Origin: Frigoribacterium sp. PhB116
Lineage (GTDB): Bacteria > Actinomycetota > Actinomycetes > Actinomycetales > Microbacteriaceae
Assembly (NCBI RefSeq): GCF_004364285.1
Contig: NZ_SOBE01000004.1
Coordinates: 62,001-126,000 of the forward strand
DNA: 64,000 nt
Reading direction: 5' to 3'
Shown here: in pieces, positions 18,546 through 27,055 of the stretch
Numbering within the stretch: the first letter of the stretch is position 1
Layout: every line of letters starts with the position of its first letter
Made by a program: the position numbers and the translations under genes
The notes under the pieces: model-generated
What the model was told of the DNA's origin: nothing
Databases searched by the model: none
Seen by the model: the letters and a program-made list of their open reading frames with translations, nothing else

Positions 18546-18551
18546 TAAGAT
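18546..18551 (+). promoter_or_regulatory. -10 box of serS (leaderless)
   Basis: TAAGAT followed by 6 bases and the GTG at 18558. No ribosome binding site is present. Confidence 0.5.
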
Positions 18552-18557
18552 GGACCC

Positions 18558-19823
18558 GTGATCGATCCCCAGCTGCTGCGCGATGCCCCCGACGTGATCA
18601 AGACGAGCCAGCGGGCCCGAGGTGAGTCGGAGTCGCTGGTCGACGACGCGGTCGCCGCCGACGCCGCCCGTCGCTCGGCCATCGCCTCGTTCGAGGAGCT
18701 GCGGGCCGAGCAGAACGCGTTCGGCAAGACCGTCGCCAAGGCGCCGAAAGAGGAGAAGGCCGGTCTCGTCGCGCAGGCCCAGCAGCTGGCCGCCAAGGTG
18801 AAGGAGGCGCAGGCCGCGTCGACCGAGGCCGACACCGCCTTCGACAAGGCCGTCCGGTCGCTCGGCAACGTCGTCGTCGACGGCGTGCCCGCCGGCGGGG
18901 AGGAGAACTTCGCGACGCTCCGCGAGGTCGGCACCCGCCCCTCCTTCGACTTCGAGCCCCTCGACCACGCCGACCTCGGCGAGAAGCTCGGCGCGATCGA
19001 CATCAAGCGCGGCACGAAGGTGTCGGGCTCGCGCTTCTACTTCCTGCGCGGCATCGGCGCCCGCCTCGAGCTCGCGCTGATGAACATGGCGCTCGACAGG
19101 GCGATCGAGAACGACTTCACGCCGCTGATCACGCCGACGCTGGTGCGGCCCGAGATCATGGCGGGCACCGGGTTCCTCGGCTCGCACTCCGACGAGGTCT
19201 ACCACCTGCCCGCCGACGACCTCTACCTGACGGGCACGAGCGAGGTGGCCCTCGCCGGGTACCACTCGGACGAGATCCTCGACGTGACGGCCGGGCCCAT
19301 CCGCTACGCCGGCTGGTCGACCTGCTACCGACGTGAGGCGGGCGCCGCCGGCAAGGACAACCGCGGCATCCTCCGCGTGCACCAGTTCAACAAGCTCGAG
19401 ATGTTCAGCTACGTGCACCCCGACCAGGCCGAGCAGGAGCACGACGCGCTCGTCGCCCTGCAGGAGTCGATGATGCAGGCGCTCGGCCTCAACTACCGCG
19501 TGATCGACGTGGCCGCGGGCGACCTCGGCTCGAGCGCGGCGCGCAAGTTCGACATCGAGGCCTGGGTGCCGACGCAGGGCACCTACCGCGAGCTCAGCAG
19601 CACCTCGAACTGCACCACGTTCCAGGCTCGTCGCCTCGACACCCGCTACCGCACCGAGAGCGGCAAGACGGCGCCCGTCGCGACGCTGAACGGCACGCTC
19701 GCGACCACGCGCTGGCTGGTGGCGATCCTCGAGACGCACCAGCAGGCAGACGGCTCGGTCGTCGTGCCCGAGGCGCTGCGTCCGTGGCTCGGCGGCCTCG
19801 AGGTCATCGAGCCGGTCGCGTGA
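18558..19823 (+). CDS. serS: Seryl-tRNA synthetase
   Basis: A 421-residue class II synthetase that charges tRNA-Ser. The N-terminal coiled-coil arm (about residues 25-105) is rich in Glu/Ala/Lys. Class II motif 2 is in [22 protein letters not shown] (a 22-residue stretch, key residues Arg-Glu and the RVHQF core) and motif 3 is in the C-terminal [15 protein letters not shown]. The serine pocket segment [14 protein letters not shown] is present. The GTG start at 18558 is set by the -10 box. Its TGA overlaps the GTG of the HAD gene (GTGA), so the two are translationally coupled. Two serine tRNA genes are in the same window. Confidence 0.95.
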   Translation: MIDPQLLRDAPDVIKTSQRARGESESLVDDAVAADAARRSAIASFEELRAEQNAFGKTVAKAPKEEKAGLVAQAQQLAAKVKEAQAASTEADTAFDKAVRSLGNVVVDGVPAGGEENFATLREVGTRPSFDFEPLDHADLGEKLGAIDIKRGTKVSGSRFYFLRGIGARLELALMNMALDRAIENDFTPLITPTLVRPEIMAGTGFLGSHSDEVYHLPADDLYLTGTSEVALAGYHSDEILDVTAGPIRYAGWSTCYRREAGAAGKDNRGILRVHQFNKLEMFSYVHPDQAEQEHDALVALQESMMQALGLNYRVIDVAAGDLGSSAARKFDIEAWVPTQGTYRELSSTSNCTTFQARRLDTRYRTESGKTAPVATLNGTLATTRWLVAILETHQQADGSVVVPEALRPWLGGLEVIEPVA

Positions 19824-20710
19824 GCGCCGACGACATGACGACGGGCGAGAGCTCGAGCTGGGACGACGACACCCGCCGTCGGTCGGCCCCCGTGGCGGCG
19901 ACCGTGTCGGCCGACGAGCGCTGGCTCGTCGCGCTCGACGTCGACGGCACGATCATGCAAGAAGGCGGCACCATCTCGGAGGCGGTGGCCGGCGAGATCA
20001 CGCGCCTCGCCTCCCAGGGGCACGCGGTGATGATCGCGACCGGACGATCGGTGTCGATGACCCTGCCCGTGATGGACCGCCTCGGCCTCGTGTCCGAGTA
20101 CGTCGTCTGCGCGAACGGAGCCATCACGCTGGGTCGCGACGAGTCGGCGCCGACCGGCTACTCGCAGTTCCACGTCGAGGAGTTCGACCCGACCGACGTG
20201 CTGACCACCATCCGCGAGGGCCTGCACGAGGCGGCCTACGCCGTCGAGGACCGCGACGGCGTCATGCGCTACTGCGGCTCGTTCCCCCAGGTGGAGCACA
20301 CGGGCGGCGCCGAGAAGGTCGAGTTCGAGCAGCTCTTCGACATCGCGGCGACCCGCGTCGTCGTGGTGTCGCCGTCGCACGACACCGACGACTTCCTCGA
20401 GGTGGTCGAGCGGATGGGCCTGCAGAAGGTGAACTACAACGTCGGCTGGACGGCGTGGCTCGACATCGCGCCCGACGGCGTGACGAAGGCCACGGCCCTC
20501 GAGCGCGTGCGTGCCGACCTCGGCATCCCGCGCGAGCGCGTCCTCGCCGTGGGCGACGGCCGCAACGACATCGCCATGCTGCAGTGGGCCGCCGCCGAGG
20601 GCCGCGGCGTCTCGATGGGGCAGGCTCCCGACGACGTGCACGAGGTCGCCAACGAGCGCACCCGCACCGACCTCGACGACGGCCTCGCGGAGGCGCTCGC
20701 GCAGCTCTGA
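19820..20710 (+). CDS. Cof-type HAD-IIB phosphatase
   Basis: A 296-residue HAD phosphatase. Motif I DVDGTI is at about residues 40-45, motif II is in [12 protein letters not shown], and the C-terminal motif [14 protein letters not shown] is followed by [11 protein letters not shown]. This is the Cof/YidA group, which acts on phosphosugars or flavin precursors. The GTG start overlaps the serS stop by 4 bases, so it is expressed with serS. This serS-HAD pair is common in actinobacteria. The first 30 residues are Ser/Asp-rich. The substrate is not predictable. Confidence 0.85.
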   Translation: MSADDMTTGESSSWDDDTRRRSAPVAATVSADERWLVALDVDGTIMQEGGTISEAVAGEITRLASQGHAVMIATGRSVSMTLPVMDRLGLVSEYVVCANGAITLGRDESAPTGYSQFHVEEFDPTDVLTTIREGLHEAAYAVEDRDGVMRYCGSFPQVEHTGGAEKVEFEQLFDIAATRVVVVSPSHDTDDFLEVVERMGLQKVNYNVGWTAWLDIAPDGVTKATALERVRADLGIPRERVLAVGDGRNDIAMLQWAAAEGRGVSMGQAPDDVHEVANERTRTDLDDGLAEALAQL

Positions 20711-20814
20711 GCTGGCGCTGGCCGCTCGGAAGGGTGTGAGCCGACGAGAAGTGCTCTCCAGTAGCTGCCCGCGAGCAGTTCTCGCCGTTTCGTGGGCGGA
20801 GGGAGTGCCTCGGC

Positions 20815-20820
20815 TAGACT
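20815..20820 (+). promoter_or_regulatory. -10 box of tRNA-Ser(UGA)
   Basis: TAGACT lies 34 bases before the tRNA. A clear -35 box was not found. Confidence 0.4.
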
Positions 20821-20854
20821 CGGCGCGGTCGCACCGGCTCCGGCGGGTGTGCCA

Positions 20855-20942
20855 GGAGGGCTGTCCGAGCGGCCGATGGAGCTTGTCTTGAAAACAAGTG
20901 GGCAGAGATGTCTCGTGGGTTCGAATCCCACGCCCTCCGCCA
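20855..20942 (+). tRNA. tRNA-Ser (anticodon UGA)
   Basis: A long-variable-arm tRNA. The acceptor stem GGAGGGC pairs with GCCCTCC, the anticodon stem-loop carries CTTGAAA with anticodon TGA, and the T-arm is GTGGGTTCGAATCCCAC. The CCA end is encoded. The class II variable arm (GTGGGCAGAGATGTCTC region) is consistent with serine. Confidence 0.95.
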
Positions 20943-21021
20943 CCACAGCCCGAGCAAGCAGCGAGACCAGCCGCGTCAGCCCGACCAACGCGCCGGCCTG
21001 CACCGCTGGCGTCGTGACGCT

Positions 21022-21444
21022 CTAGTCGTCCGTCGGGCGGCGGCGCTGCTGCTTCGTGGCCGAGCGCTCGTTCTTCGCGGTGAGCCGGCGGCGGTCCGAG
21101 CCGCGGGTGCGCCGGGTCGGACGCCGAGCTGCCGCGTCGGGAGCGAGTCCCGCTGCGACCACGTCGGCGAGCTTCGCCAGCGCGGTCTCGCGGTTGCGCA
21201 GCTGCGACCGCTGCTCGGACGACGTGACCGTCAGCACGCCGTCGACCAGTCGGCCGCCGAGACGGGCGAGCAGCAAGGCACGCTGGTCGTCGTTGACGGC
21301 GGCGGAGGAGGCGACGTCCCACGAGAGCTGCACCCGGCTGTCCGACGTGTTCACGTGCTGGCCTCCGGGGCCCGACGAGCGCGAGAACCGCCAGACGAGC
21401 TCGGCCGCGGGCACGGTGAGCGCGCGCGACACGACGAGGTCCAT
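21022..21444 (-). CDS. arfB: Alternative ribosome-rescue factor ArfB (peptidyl-tRNA hydrolase)
   Basis: A 140-residue release-factor-like protein. The catalytic GGQ motif (residues 27-29, in SSGPGGQHVN) hydrolyses peptidyl-tRNA on stalled ribosomes. The C-terminal tail is highly basic (RRPTRRTRGSDRRRLTAK and KQQRRRP), as needed to sit in the empty mRNA channel. The protein lacks the codon-recognition domain of RF1/RF2 and has the length of YaeJ/ArfB. It lies downstream of the DUF1801-like gene on the same strand with a 67-base gap. Confidence 0.9.
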   Translation of the reverse strand: MDLVVSRALTVPAAELVWRFSRSSGPGGQHVNTSDSRVQLSWDVASSAAVNDDQRALLLARLGGRLVDGVLTVTSSEQRSQLRNRETALAKLADVVAAGLAPDAAARRPTRRTRGSDRRRLTAKNERSATKQQRRRPTDD

Positions 21445-21511
21445 GCGGTCAGCTTCGCACGAGGCAGGCGCGGGCGGTGAGGGAGGCGCGGGTGGGGCTG
21501 GGGCGGCGCGG

Positions 21512-21964
21512 CTACGCGCCCTGCCCGGTCGCCTTCCGCAGCAGCGCCGCGATGACGGGGCTCGTCGTCTCGTCGACGCTCGCGAGCGCGTACGACGTCG
21601 GCCACATGTCGCCGTCGTCGAGCTGGGCCGCGTCCTGGAAGCCCATCGTCGAGTAACGGCCGCCGAACTTCGAGCCGGGCTGGAAGAACACGACGATCTT
21701 GCCGTCCGCGTCGGCGTACGAGGGGAACCCGTACCAGGTCTTGGGGGCGAGCATCGGGGCGTGCTCGAGGACCAGGGCGTGCAGTCCCTCGGCGACGACC
21801 CGCTCCTCCTCGGGCATCGCGGCGTGCGCGTCGAGGACCGCCTGCAGCTCGGCCGCTGCCTTGTCCGCGGACTTCTGCCGCTTGGCCTCGGCGCGCAGCT
21901 CGGCCGCGCGTTCCTTCATCGCCGCGCGCTCCTCCTTGCTGAAGCCCTGCTCGCCTGACGCCAT
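21512..21964 (-). CDS. DUF1801-like protein (YdhG fold)
   Basis: A 150-residue cytosolic protein. The first 60 residues form a charged Lys/Glu/Ala helix. The rest resembles the DUF1801 fold, with LAPKTWYGFPSYADADGKIVVF and SKFGGRYSTMGF. Some relatives are called iron chaperones, but function is not settled. The ATG at 21964 was chosen because AGAGGA lies 7 bases before it. It lies upstream of arfB on the same strand. Confidence 0.65.
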   Translation of the reverse strand: MASGEQGFSKEERAAMKERAAELRAEAKRQKSADKAAAELQAVLDAHAAMPEEERVVAEGLHALVLEHAPMLAPKTWYGFPSYADADGKIVVFFQPGSKFGGRYSTMGFQDAAQLDDGDMWPTSYALASVDETTSPVIAALLRKATGQGA

Positions 21965-22004
21965 GATGTGTTCCTCTCGTCGTGGACCTGTCGCCGCTGT
22001 TCGC

Positions 22005-22040
22005 GCAGCCGCAGCCGCAGCCGCAGCCGCAGCCGCAGCT
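22005..22040. repeat. Hexamer repeat GCAGCC
   Basis: About six perfect copies of GCAGCC between the DUF1801-like gene and the HIT gene, which are divergent. Slippage-prone; no coding role seen. Confidence 0.8.
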
Positions 22041-22112
22041 CCGCGCACGGCAGCCGCGAGCGGGTCGCGCTCATCCTGGCCGCGCACCCCCGGCGCCACA
22101 AGTGCGCGCCCC

Positions 22113-22118
22113 TAGGGT
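22113..22118 (+). promoter_or_regulatory. -10 box of the HIT gene (leaderless)
   Basis: TAGGGT is followed by 6 bases and the ATG at 22125. Confidence 0.5.
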
Positions 22119-22124
22119 GTGCAC

Positions 22125-22505
22125 ATGTCGTCGCCGTTCACGCGCATCCCCGCCGACCAGCACGTCGCCGCGAACGAGCTCGCCTTCGCGGTGCGGGACG
22201 CGAATCCCGTCTCGCCGGGCCACACGCTGGTCGTGCCGCGACGCGAGGTGGCGACCTGGTTCGACGCGACGGCGGACGAGCACGCTGCCCTCACAGCCCT
22301 GGTCGAGGAGGTGCGGCTGCAGCTGGACGACGAGCTCGCGCCCGACGGCTACACCCTCGGCGTCAACGTCGGGGAGGCGGCCGGCCAGACGGTCATGCAC
22401 CTCCACGTGCACGTCATCCCTCGGTGGACGGGCGACGTGCCTGAGCCCCGCGGGGGAGTCCGCGGCGTCATCCCCGAGCGGCGCGACTACCCGCCGACGC
22501 CGTAG
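22125..22505 (+). CDS. HIT-family nucleotide hydrolase
   Basis: A 126-residue protein with the histidine triad MHLHVHVIPR near residues 93-102, which binds and cleaves nucleotide phosphoramidates, sulfates or dinucleoside polyphosphates. The segment VSPGHTLVVPRREV is also typical. The ATG at 22125 was chosen over the in-frame GTG 6 bases upstream because of the -10 position. It is convergent with the tetR gene. Confidence 0.87.
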   Translation: MSSPFTRIPADQHVAANELAFAVRDANPVSPGHTLVVPRREVATWFDATADEHAALTALVEEVRLQLDDELAPDGYTLGVNVGEAAGQTVMHLHVHVIPRWTGDVPEPRGGVRGVIPERRDYPPTP

Positions 22506-22606
22506 GCGGACAAGGCGGACAAGGCGGCCAAGGCGGCCGGGCAGGCAGGCAGGCGGCCGGGCAGGGGGCCAGGTGAGCTGTCGGAGCGGGGACGGCAGAC
22601 CTGCCG

Positions 22607-23146
22607 TCAGGCGGTCGACACCGCCGCCACGATCCGCTCCGCCCCGAACCGCCAGGCGGCGTCGACGTCGCCGCCGAGGCCGAAGCCGCCGGCGAGCTCC
22701 ATGCTCACGAAGCCGGCGGCCCAGGCGGTCACCGTGCGCGCCGCCTCCAACGCCCGGTCCTCGCCCGCGAGGGCGCCCGCGTGACGCAGGATCGGCCGAC
22801 TCGTCGCCGCGCCGAACTCCGGCCGCGCGGTCGGGACGCCCGGCCCCGGCGTCATCACCAGCTGGAACGCCGCCGGCCGCTCGTGCCCGAACGCCCGGAA
22901 GCGGTCGACCAGGTCGCCCAGGTCGGCGCTCTCCTCGAGCCGCTCGCCCACCTCCTCGAGGGTCGCCTCCGCCACCAGCTGCACCAGCTGGTCCCGTCCC
23001 TGCACCCGCTTGTACAAGGAGGGGGCGCGCACGCCGACCCGCTGGGCCACCGCCTGCATGGTCAGGCCGGCCAGCCCCTCCGTCTCGAGCAGGTCGCGGG
23101 CGGCGCTGACGATGGCCTCCAAGGAGGTGCGGTCGGGAGTCGGCAT
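22607..23146 (-). CDS. TetR-family regulator with WHG-type C-terminus
   Basis: A 179-residue repressor. The N-terminal helix-turn-helix is at about residues 25-45 (LTMQAVAQRVGVRAPSLYK). The ligand domain has TVTAWAAGFVSMELAGGF, which resembles the WHG signature of one TetR subgroup. The ATG at 23146 was chosen because TATGGT on the minus strand (23158-23153) lies 6 bases before it; an in-frame ATG at 23176 would overlap the operator. It is divergent from the metallo-hydrolase gene and shares a 53-base region containing a palindrome. It probably represses itself and its neighbour. Confidence 0.85.
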   Translation of the reverse strand: MPTPDRTSLEAIVSAARDLLETEGLAGLTMQAVAQRVGVRAPSLYKRVQGRDQLVQLVAEATLEEVGERLEESADLGDLVDRFRAFGHERPAAFQLVMTPGPGVPTARPEFGAATSRPILRHAGALAGEDRALEAARTVTAWAAGFVSMELAGGFGLGGDVDAAWRFGAERIVAAVSTA

Positions 23147-23162
23147 CCGTCCACCATACCTA

Positions 23163-23198
23163 TTGACCGTAGCCATGATGGCTATGTATCGTAGCCAT
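23163..23198 (+). promoter_or_regulatory. TetR operator and metallo-hydrolase promoter
   Basis: TTGACC (23163-23168), an 18-base spacer and TATCGT (23187-23192) precede the ATG at 23200 by 7 bases, so the mRNA is leaderless. The spacer holds a 15-base palindrome TAGCCATGATGGCTA (23170-23184) and a further TAGCCAT half-site (23192-23198) overlaps the -10. Repressor binding would block both divergent promoters. Confidence 0.65.
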
Positions 23199-23199
23199 C

Positions 23200-23925
23200 A
23201 TGAAGATCAGCGAGCACGTCCACCGCCTCGGCAACGACATCGTCGCCTCCTACCTCGTCGTCACGCCCGAGGGCGTCACCGCCGTCGACGCCGGCCTGCC
23301 CGGCCACCGCCGAGAGCTGCTCGCCGAGCTCACCTCGCTCGGCCTCGGACCGGCCGACGTCGCCGGCGTGGTCCTGACGCACGGCGACTCCGACCACGTC
23401 GGCTTCGCCGAGTGGCTGCGCCGCGAGCACGGGGTGCCGGTCTACGTCCACGCGGCCGACGCCTCCCGCGCGAAGGGCGGCGACAAGCCCGCCGGTCTGA
23501 AGCAGCAGATGAAGATCGGCGCGATGCTGCAGTTCCTCACGTACTTCGTCCGCAAAGGCGGCGCACGCTCGGCCTGGCTCAGCGAGGTCGTCGAGGTGCA
23601 CGACGGCGACGTGCTCGACCTGCCCGGCTCGCCACGCGTGATCAGCGTGCCCGGCCACTCGGAGGGCAGCATCGCCGTCCACGTGCCGCTCGCCGACGCC
23701 CTCTTCGTGGGCGACGCGCTGACGACCAGGCACGTGCTCACCGGCGCGGAGGGGCCGCAGCCGGCGCCCTTCACCGACGAGCCCGAGCGCGCCGTCGCGT
23801 CGCTGCGCGCCCTGGTCGACACGGGCGCGACGTGGGTGCTGCCCGGGCACGGCGCCCCCTGGGGCGGGGGAGTCGGCGCCGCGGTCGCCGCCGTCGAGGC
23901 CGCCGCCGCGCGCCGCGCCCGCTGA
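23200..23925 (+). CDS. MBL-fold metallo-hydrolase with HxDxDH motif
   Basis: A 241-residue metallo-beta-lactamase-fold protein. The metal motif is THGDSDHVG (His61, Asp63, Asp65, His66), so the second His of the usual HxHxDH is Asp. Further ligands are in VPGHSEGS, FVGDAL and LPGHGAP. The fold is complete and no signal is present. It is the only gene under the divergent TetR operator. The substrate is unknown; small-molecule ester or lactone hydrolysis would fit a TetR-controlled detoxification gene. Confidence 0.85.
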   Translation: MKISEHVHRLGNDIVASYLVVTPEGVTAVDAGLPGHRRELLAELTSLGLGPADVAGVVLTHGDSDHVGFAEWLRREHGVPVYVHAADASRAKGGDKPAGLKQQMKIGAMLQFLTYFVRKGGARSAWLSEVVEVHDGDVLDLPGSPRVISVPGHSEGSIAVHVPLADALFVGDALTTRHVLTGAEGPQPAPFTDEPERAVASLRALVDTGATWVLPGHGAPWGGGVGAAVAAVEAAAARRAR

Positions 23926-24030
23926 CCCGCGCTGTCCGCTGCATGCGCTGACCCGCGCTGTCCGCTGCATGCGCTGACCCGCGCTGCGCGCTGACCCGCG
24001 CTGTCCGCCGCGCGCGCTGACCCGCCGCGG
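23921..24030. repeat. 26-base tandem repeat after the metallo-hydrolase
   Basis: GCTGACCCGCGCTGTCCGCT units begin at 23921, 23947 and 23973 (period 26), then degenerate. The first unit contains the stop of the metallo-hydrolase. No gene is visible from 23926 to 24542 (617 bases). Confidence 0.7.
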
Positions 24031-24051
24031 GCCAGTCGCCGCCGGCGGCGG

Positions 24052-24109
24052 CACCCCGAAGTGGACCATGCACCTCGTCGTTCGGGGGTGTCTGGTCCAC
24101 TCCGGGGTG
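24052..24109. repeat. Long imperfect hairpin, GTGGAC-ATGCACC family
   Basis: The left arm CACCCCGAAGTGGACCATG continues to 24077 and pairs with 24083-24109. It shares the GTGGAC(C/G)ATGCACCTCG core with 6085-6134. Likely the terminator region of the metallo-hydrolase or a dispersed palindrome. Confidence 0.55.
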
Positions 24110-24542
24110 CGGGGCCGATCGAGGGTGCTCCGCGCGCGGACCGCTCGCCGATCACGGACGGACAGCGCGCATGCCTCGGCCGGACAGGACGCACACCGCT
24201 GGTGGACAGCACGCACGCCGCGGGCACCGAGGAGGCGCGCACCCGCCGTGCAGGATCGCTCGCGCCGGTCCCGCGCAGCGGGGACGAGCGACGTACCCCC
24301 ACCCCCGAAGACGGGCGACGGGAGCCTCCGGACGGGGGGTGGGGGCGGATCCGGCGTCGTGGTGCACTGACGTCGTCGCCAGGCGGGCCGATCGAGGCCC
24401 GTCGGCCGGCGCCGAGGTCCAGCCGACGGCGCAGCACCTGCGACGCCGACGCCTGGTCGACGGCGCAGCACCCGCCCGGCCTCGGGAACCTCGTTCCCGG
24501 CTCCGGGACCCCGCACCCCTCATCACCCCGAAGGACCCGCCC

Positions 24543-25583
24543 GTGATCGACCTCGCCCGCGCGGGCGTCGTCGCCGGGGCCGTCGTCGCGCTCGCGGCCG
24601 GTCTCGTCGTCGCGCCTCCCGCCTCCTCGTCCCCCGGCTCGGCTGCGGAGGCCGCGGCTCCCCGCACGACCGCGACCACCACCTCCTCGACGATCCGCAC
24701 CGCGTCGGCGGCGACCGTCTTCAAGGGCGGGCTGCACGTCGAGCAGCAAGGCCCCGCCGCCACGGCCGCGACCCAGCTCGCCGCCCAGGGGCGCACTGCC
24801 GACGCCGCCGCGGCCCGCACGATCGCGGCTCAGCCGATCGCGATCTGGCTCGGCTCCTGGTACGACGACGCGATGCTGGTGAAGGTGATCCAGCGGAACC
24901 TGGCCGCCGCCGAGGCGAAGGGGACGACGCCGGTGTTCGTCACGTACGACATCCCCGGGCGCGACTGCGGCGGGCACTCCGCAGGAGGCGCGGCGAGCGA
25001 CGCCGCCTACCTGGCCTGGAACCAGAGGGTCGCGACCGCGCTCGCGGGGCACCGAGCCGTCGTGCTGGTCGAGCCCGACTCGCTGGGGCACCTCAGCTCG
25101 TGCCCGGCCCTGACCGCGACCCGGACCGCCACGATCGCGAGCGCCGTCGCCGCCTTCTCCCGCGCGGGGGTGCCGGCCTACCTCGACGGGGGCAACTCGA
25201 ACTGGGTGAAGCCCGCCGACATGGCCGTGCGGCTGAAGGCGGCCGGGATCGACCAGGCCCGTGGCTTCTACACGAACGTGGCGAACTACTACCCGGTCGA
25301 CCAGGAGCGGGCCTACGCCGACGCGGTCTCCGCCGCGACGGGCGGGGCGCGCTACGTGATCGACGTGTCGCGGAACGGGCGCGGGTGGAAGGGCACCTGG
25401 TGCAACGCCCCCGGCGCCGGACTCGGGCAGACGCCCCGCGTGGCGACCTCGGGGACGAGCGCGCTGGATGCCTTGCTCTGGGTCAAGACGCCGGGCGCGA
25501 GCGACGGCACGTGCAACGGCGGGCCCGCGGCGGGCGTGTGGTTCCCGTCGTACGCGACGGCGCTGGTCGCGAACCGGCGCTGA
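24543..25583 (+). CDS. Secreted glycoside hydrolase family 6 cellulase
   Basis: A 346-residue enzyme that cleaves beta-1,4-glucan with inversion. The N-terminus has a hydrophobic signal (about residues 5-28) before a Ser/Thr/Ala-rich linker to about 60. GH6 motifs are clear: YDIPGRDCGGHSAGG (catalytic Asp region), VEPDSLGHL, YLDGGNSNWV, DVSRNGRG, WCNAPGAGLGQTP and LWVKTPGASDGTCNGGP. The GTG at 24543 follows GAAGGA by 7 bases. There is no carbohydrate-binding module, so soluble glucans or wall fragments may be the substrate. It stands alone, followed by a convergent oxidoreductase/isomerase operon. Common in plant-associated Microbacteriaceae. Confidence 0.92.
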   Translation: MIDLARAGVVAGAVVALAAGLVVAPPASSSPGSAAEAAAPRTTATTTSSTIRTASAATVFKGGLHVEQQGPAATAATQLAAQGRTADAAAARTIAAQPIAIWLGSWYDDAMLVKVIQRNLAAAEAKGTTPVFVTYDIPGRDCGGHSAGGAASDAAYLAWNQRVATALAGHRAVVLVEPDSLGHLSSCPALTATRTATIASAVAAFSRAGVPAYLDGGNSNWVKPADMAVRLKAAGIDQARGFYTNVANYYPVDQERAYADAVSAATGGARYVIDVSRNGRGWKGTWCNAPGAGLGQTPRVATSGTSALDALLWVKTPGASDGTCNGGPAAGVWFPSYATALVANRR

Positions 25584-25649
25584 GGCTCGGGCCGGCGTGC
25601 GTGAGGCCCTCGGGCCCGTCGCACGCTGATCGGCTTCCTGCCCGTGTGC

Positions 25650-25745
25650 GCTCGGGGGCCGCACATGCCGACCGCAAGCGCCCTGCAGCCCCGATCGTGA
25701 CCGGAAAACCCGCTGTTGCAAAGGGTGCGGTCGGCATTTGCGGAA
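25650..25745 (-). repeat. Dispersed intergenic repeat, copy B
   Basis: Bounded by inverted GCCGACCGCA (25667-25676) and TGCGGTCGGC (25726-25735). Its minus strand shares ordered blocks with 7155-7243. It lies in the 308-base gap between the cellulase and the oxidoreductase, where no gene is visible. Confidence 0.45.
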
Positions 25746-25819
25746 AGCAGACCCGCCGCGCTCCGGGGAGGACGGTTCTGTCCGAGCAGGGGGCGGCGCA
25801 GCTGACCGACCGCAGACGC

Positions 25820-25862
25820 GCAGGAGGCGCGGCGCGAGCCTCGCTCGCACCGCGCCTCCTGC
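25820..25862. terminator. Hairpin with GCAGGAGGCGCGG arms
   Basis: Perfect 13-base arms (25820-25832 and 25850-25862) around an inner CGAG/CTCG stem, 30 bases past the oxidoreductase stop. Terminator between convergent genes. Confidence 0.75.
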
Positions 25863-25891
25863 AGGCGGCCGGTCGTCCCGGCGGGCCCGAC

Positions 25892-27055
25892 CTAGAGCGT
25901 GGCCTCGGACGGGTCCCAGGCCTCGGCGAGCGGCTCCGGCTTCGCGACCGTCGAGGCGACCTCGACGACCGAGCGCGACTCCGCGGCCTCGCTGACGGCG
26001 AGCAGCACGTCGAGCACGTGCGACGCGACGGCGCCGCTCGCGCGCTCGGCGTCGCCGCCGCGCAGCGCCCGGGCGAGGTCGAGCACGCCCGAGCCTCGGC
26101 CGTAGGTCGATCCCGCGGCCGTGAGGGTGCTCGGCTCGTCCTGGCCGAAGCGCCAGATCGTCGAGTCGCCCTCGAAGGTGTTGGGGTCGGGCAGCACGAT
26201 GGTGCCCTCGGGGCCGCTGATCTCGACGAAGCCCATGCGGGGCAGCGCGTTCTGGAACGAGAAGGTCGACTGCGCCGACTGCCCGCCCTCGAACGAGATG
26301 AGCGCCGCGTGGTGCGTCGGGACCTCGACGGGGAACTCGGTGCCGGCACGGGGGCCGCTGCCGATCGAGCGCGTGGTGCGCGACGTCGACGAGACGGCGC
26401 TGACCGAGCTCGCGGCGCCGAACGCGTGCACGAGCGTCGTCACGTAGTACGGGCCCATGTCGAACAGGGGGCCCGCGCCCTTCGCGAAGAGGAACTCGGG
26501 GTCCGGGTGCCACGCGTCGGGCCCGGGCACGTGGAACAGCGTCGTCGCGGTCAGCGGCTCGCCGATGTCGCCGCGGGCGATCGCGCGCATCGCCGACTGG
26601 ATGCCGGCGCCCAGCACGGTGTCGGGCGCGCAGGCGACGCGGACCCCGGCGGCGTCGGCCGCGGCCAGCAGGTCACTGCCCGAGGCGTGGTCGAGGGCCA
26701 GCGGCTTCTCGCTCCAGACGCTCTTGCCCGCGGCGACGATCTGGCGGCCGACCTCGGCGTGCACGGCGGGGATCGTCAGGTTGACGACGATCTCGATCTC
26801 GTCGATCGCCAGCAGCTCCTCGACGGTGCCGTGGCGGGGCACGCCGTACTCCTCGGCGCGCGACCGGGCACGGTCGGCGATCAGGTCGGCGACGAAGAGG
26901 ACCTCGAGGTCGGGGAACTTCGTCATGTTCTCGAGGTAGGTGCCGCTGATGACGCCCGCGCCGACGACGCCGACGCCGACGCGGCCCGTGCGGCCGGTGC
27001 CGGTGCCCGTGCCGGTGCCCGTGCCGCCGGAGGCGCCCGTCTCGACGCCGGTCAC
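25892..27055 (-). CDS. Gfo/Idh/MocA-family oxidoreductase
   Basis: A 387-residue NAD(P)-dependent sugar or cyclitol dehydrogenase. After a Thr/Gly repeat leader (residues 9-22) comes the Rossmann motif VGVVGAGVISGTYL. The catalytic EKPLALD segment (Lys near residue 115) and FDMGPYYVTTLVHAFG are typical. The GTG at 27055 overlaps the stop of the upstream isomerase (GTGA), so the genes are coupled. The Thr-Gly leader is encoded by a GGCACC-like hexamer repeat and can vary in length by slippage. It probably oxidises a sugar, myo-inositol or a related compound with its operon partner. Confidence 0.87.
   Translation of the reverse strand: MTGVETGASGGTGTGTGTGTGRTGRVGVGVVGAGVISGTYLENMTKFPDLEVLFVADLIADRARSRAEEYGVPRHGTVEELLAIDEIEIVVNLTIPAVHAEVGRQIVAAGKSVWSEKPLALDHASGSDLLAAADAAGVRVACAPDTVLGAGIQSAMRAIARGDIGEPLTATTLFHVPGPDAWHPDPEFLFAKGAGPLFDMGPYYVTTLVHAFGAASSVSAVSSTSRTTRSIGSGPRAGTEFPVEVPTHHAALISFEGGQSAQSTFSFQNALPRMGFVEISGPEGTIVLPDPNTFEGDSTIWRFGQDEPSTLTAAGSTYGRGSGVLDLARALRGGDAERASGAVASHVLDVLLAVSEAAESRSVVEVASTVAKPEPLAEAWDPSEATL

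Noticed and set aside
20792-21025. Small plus-strand frame across tRNA-Ser(UGA)
   Set aside because: It overlaps the tRNA entirely and has no coding signature.
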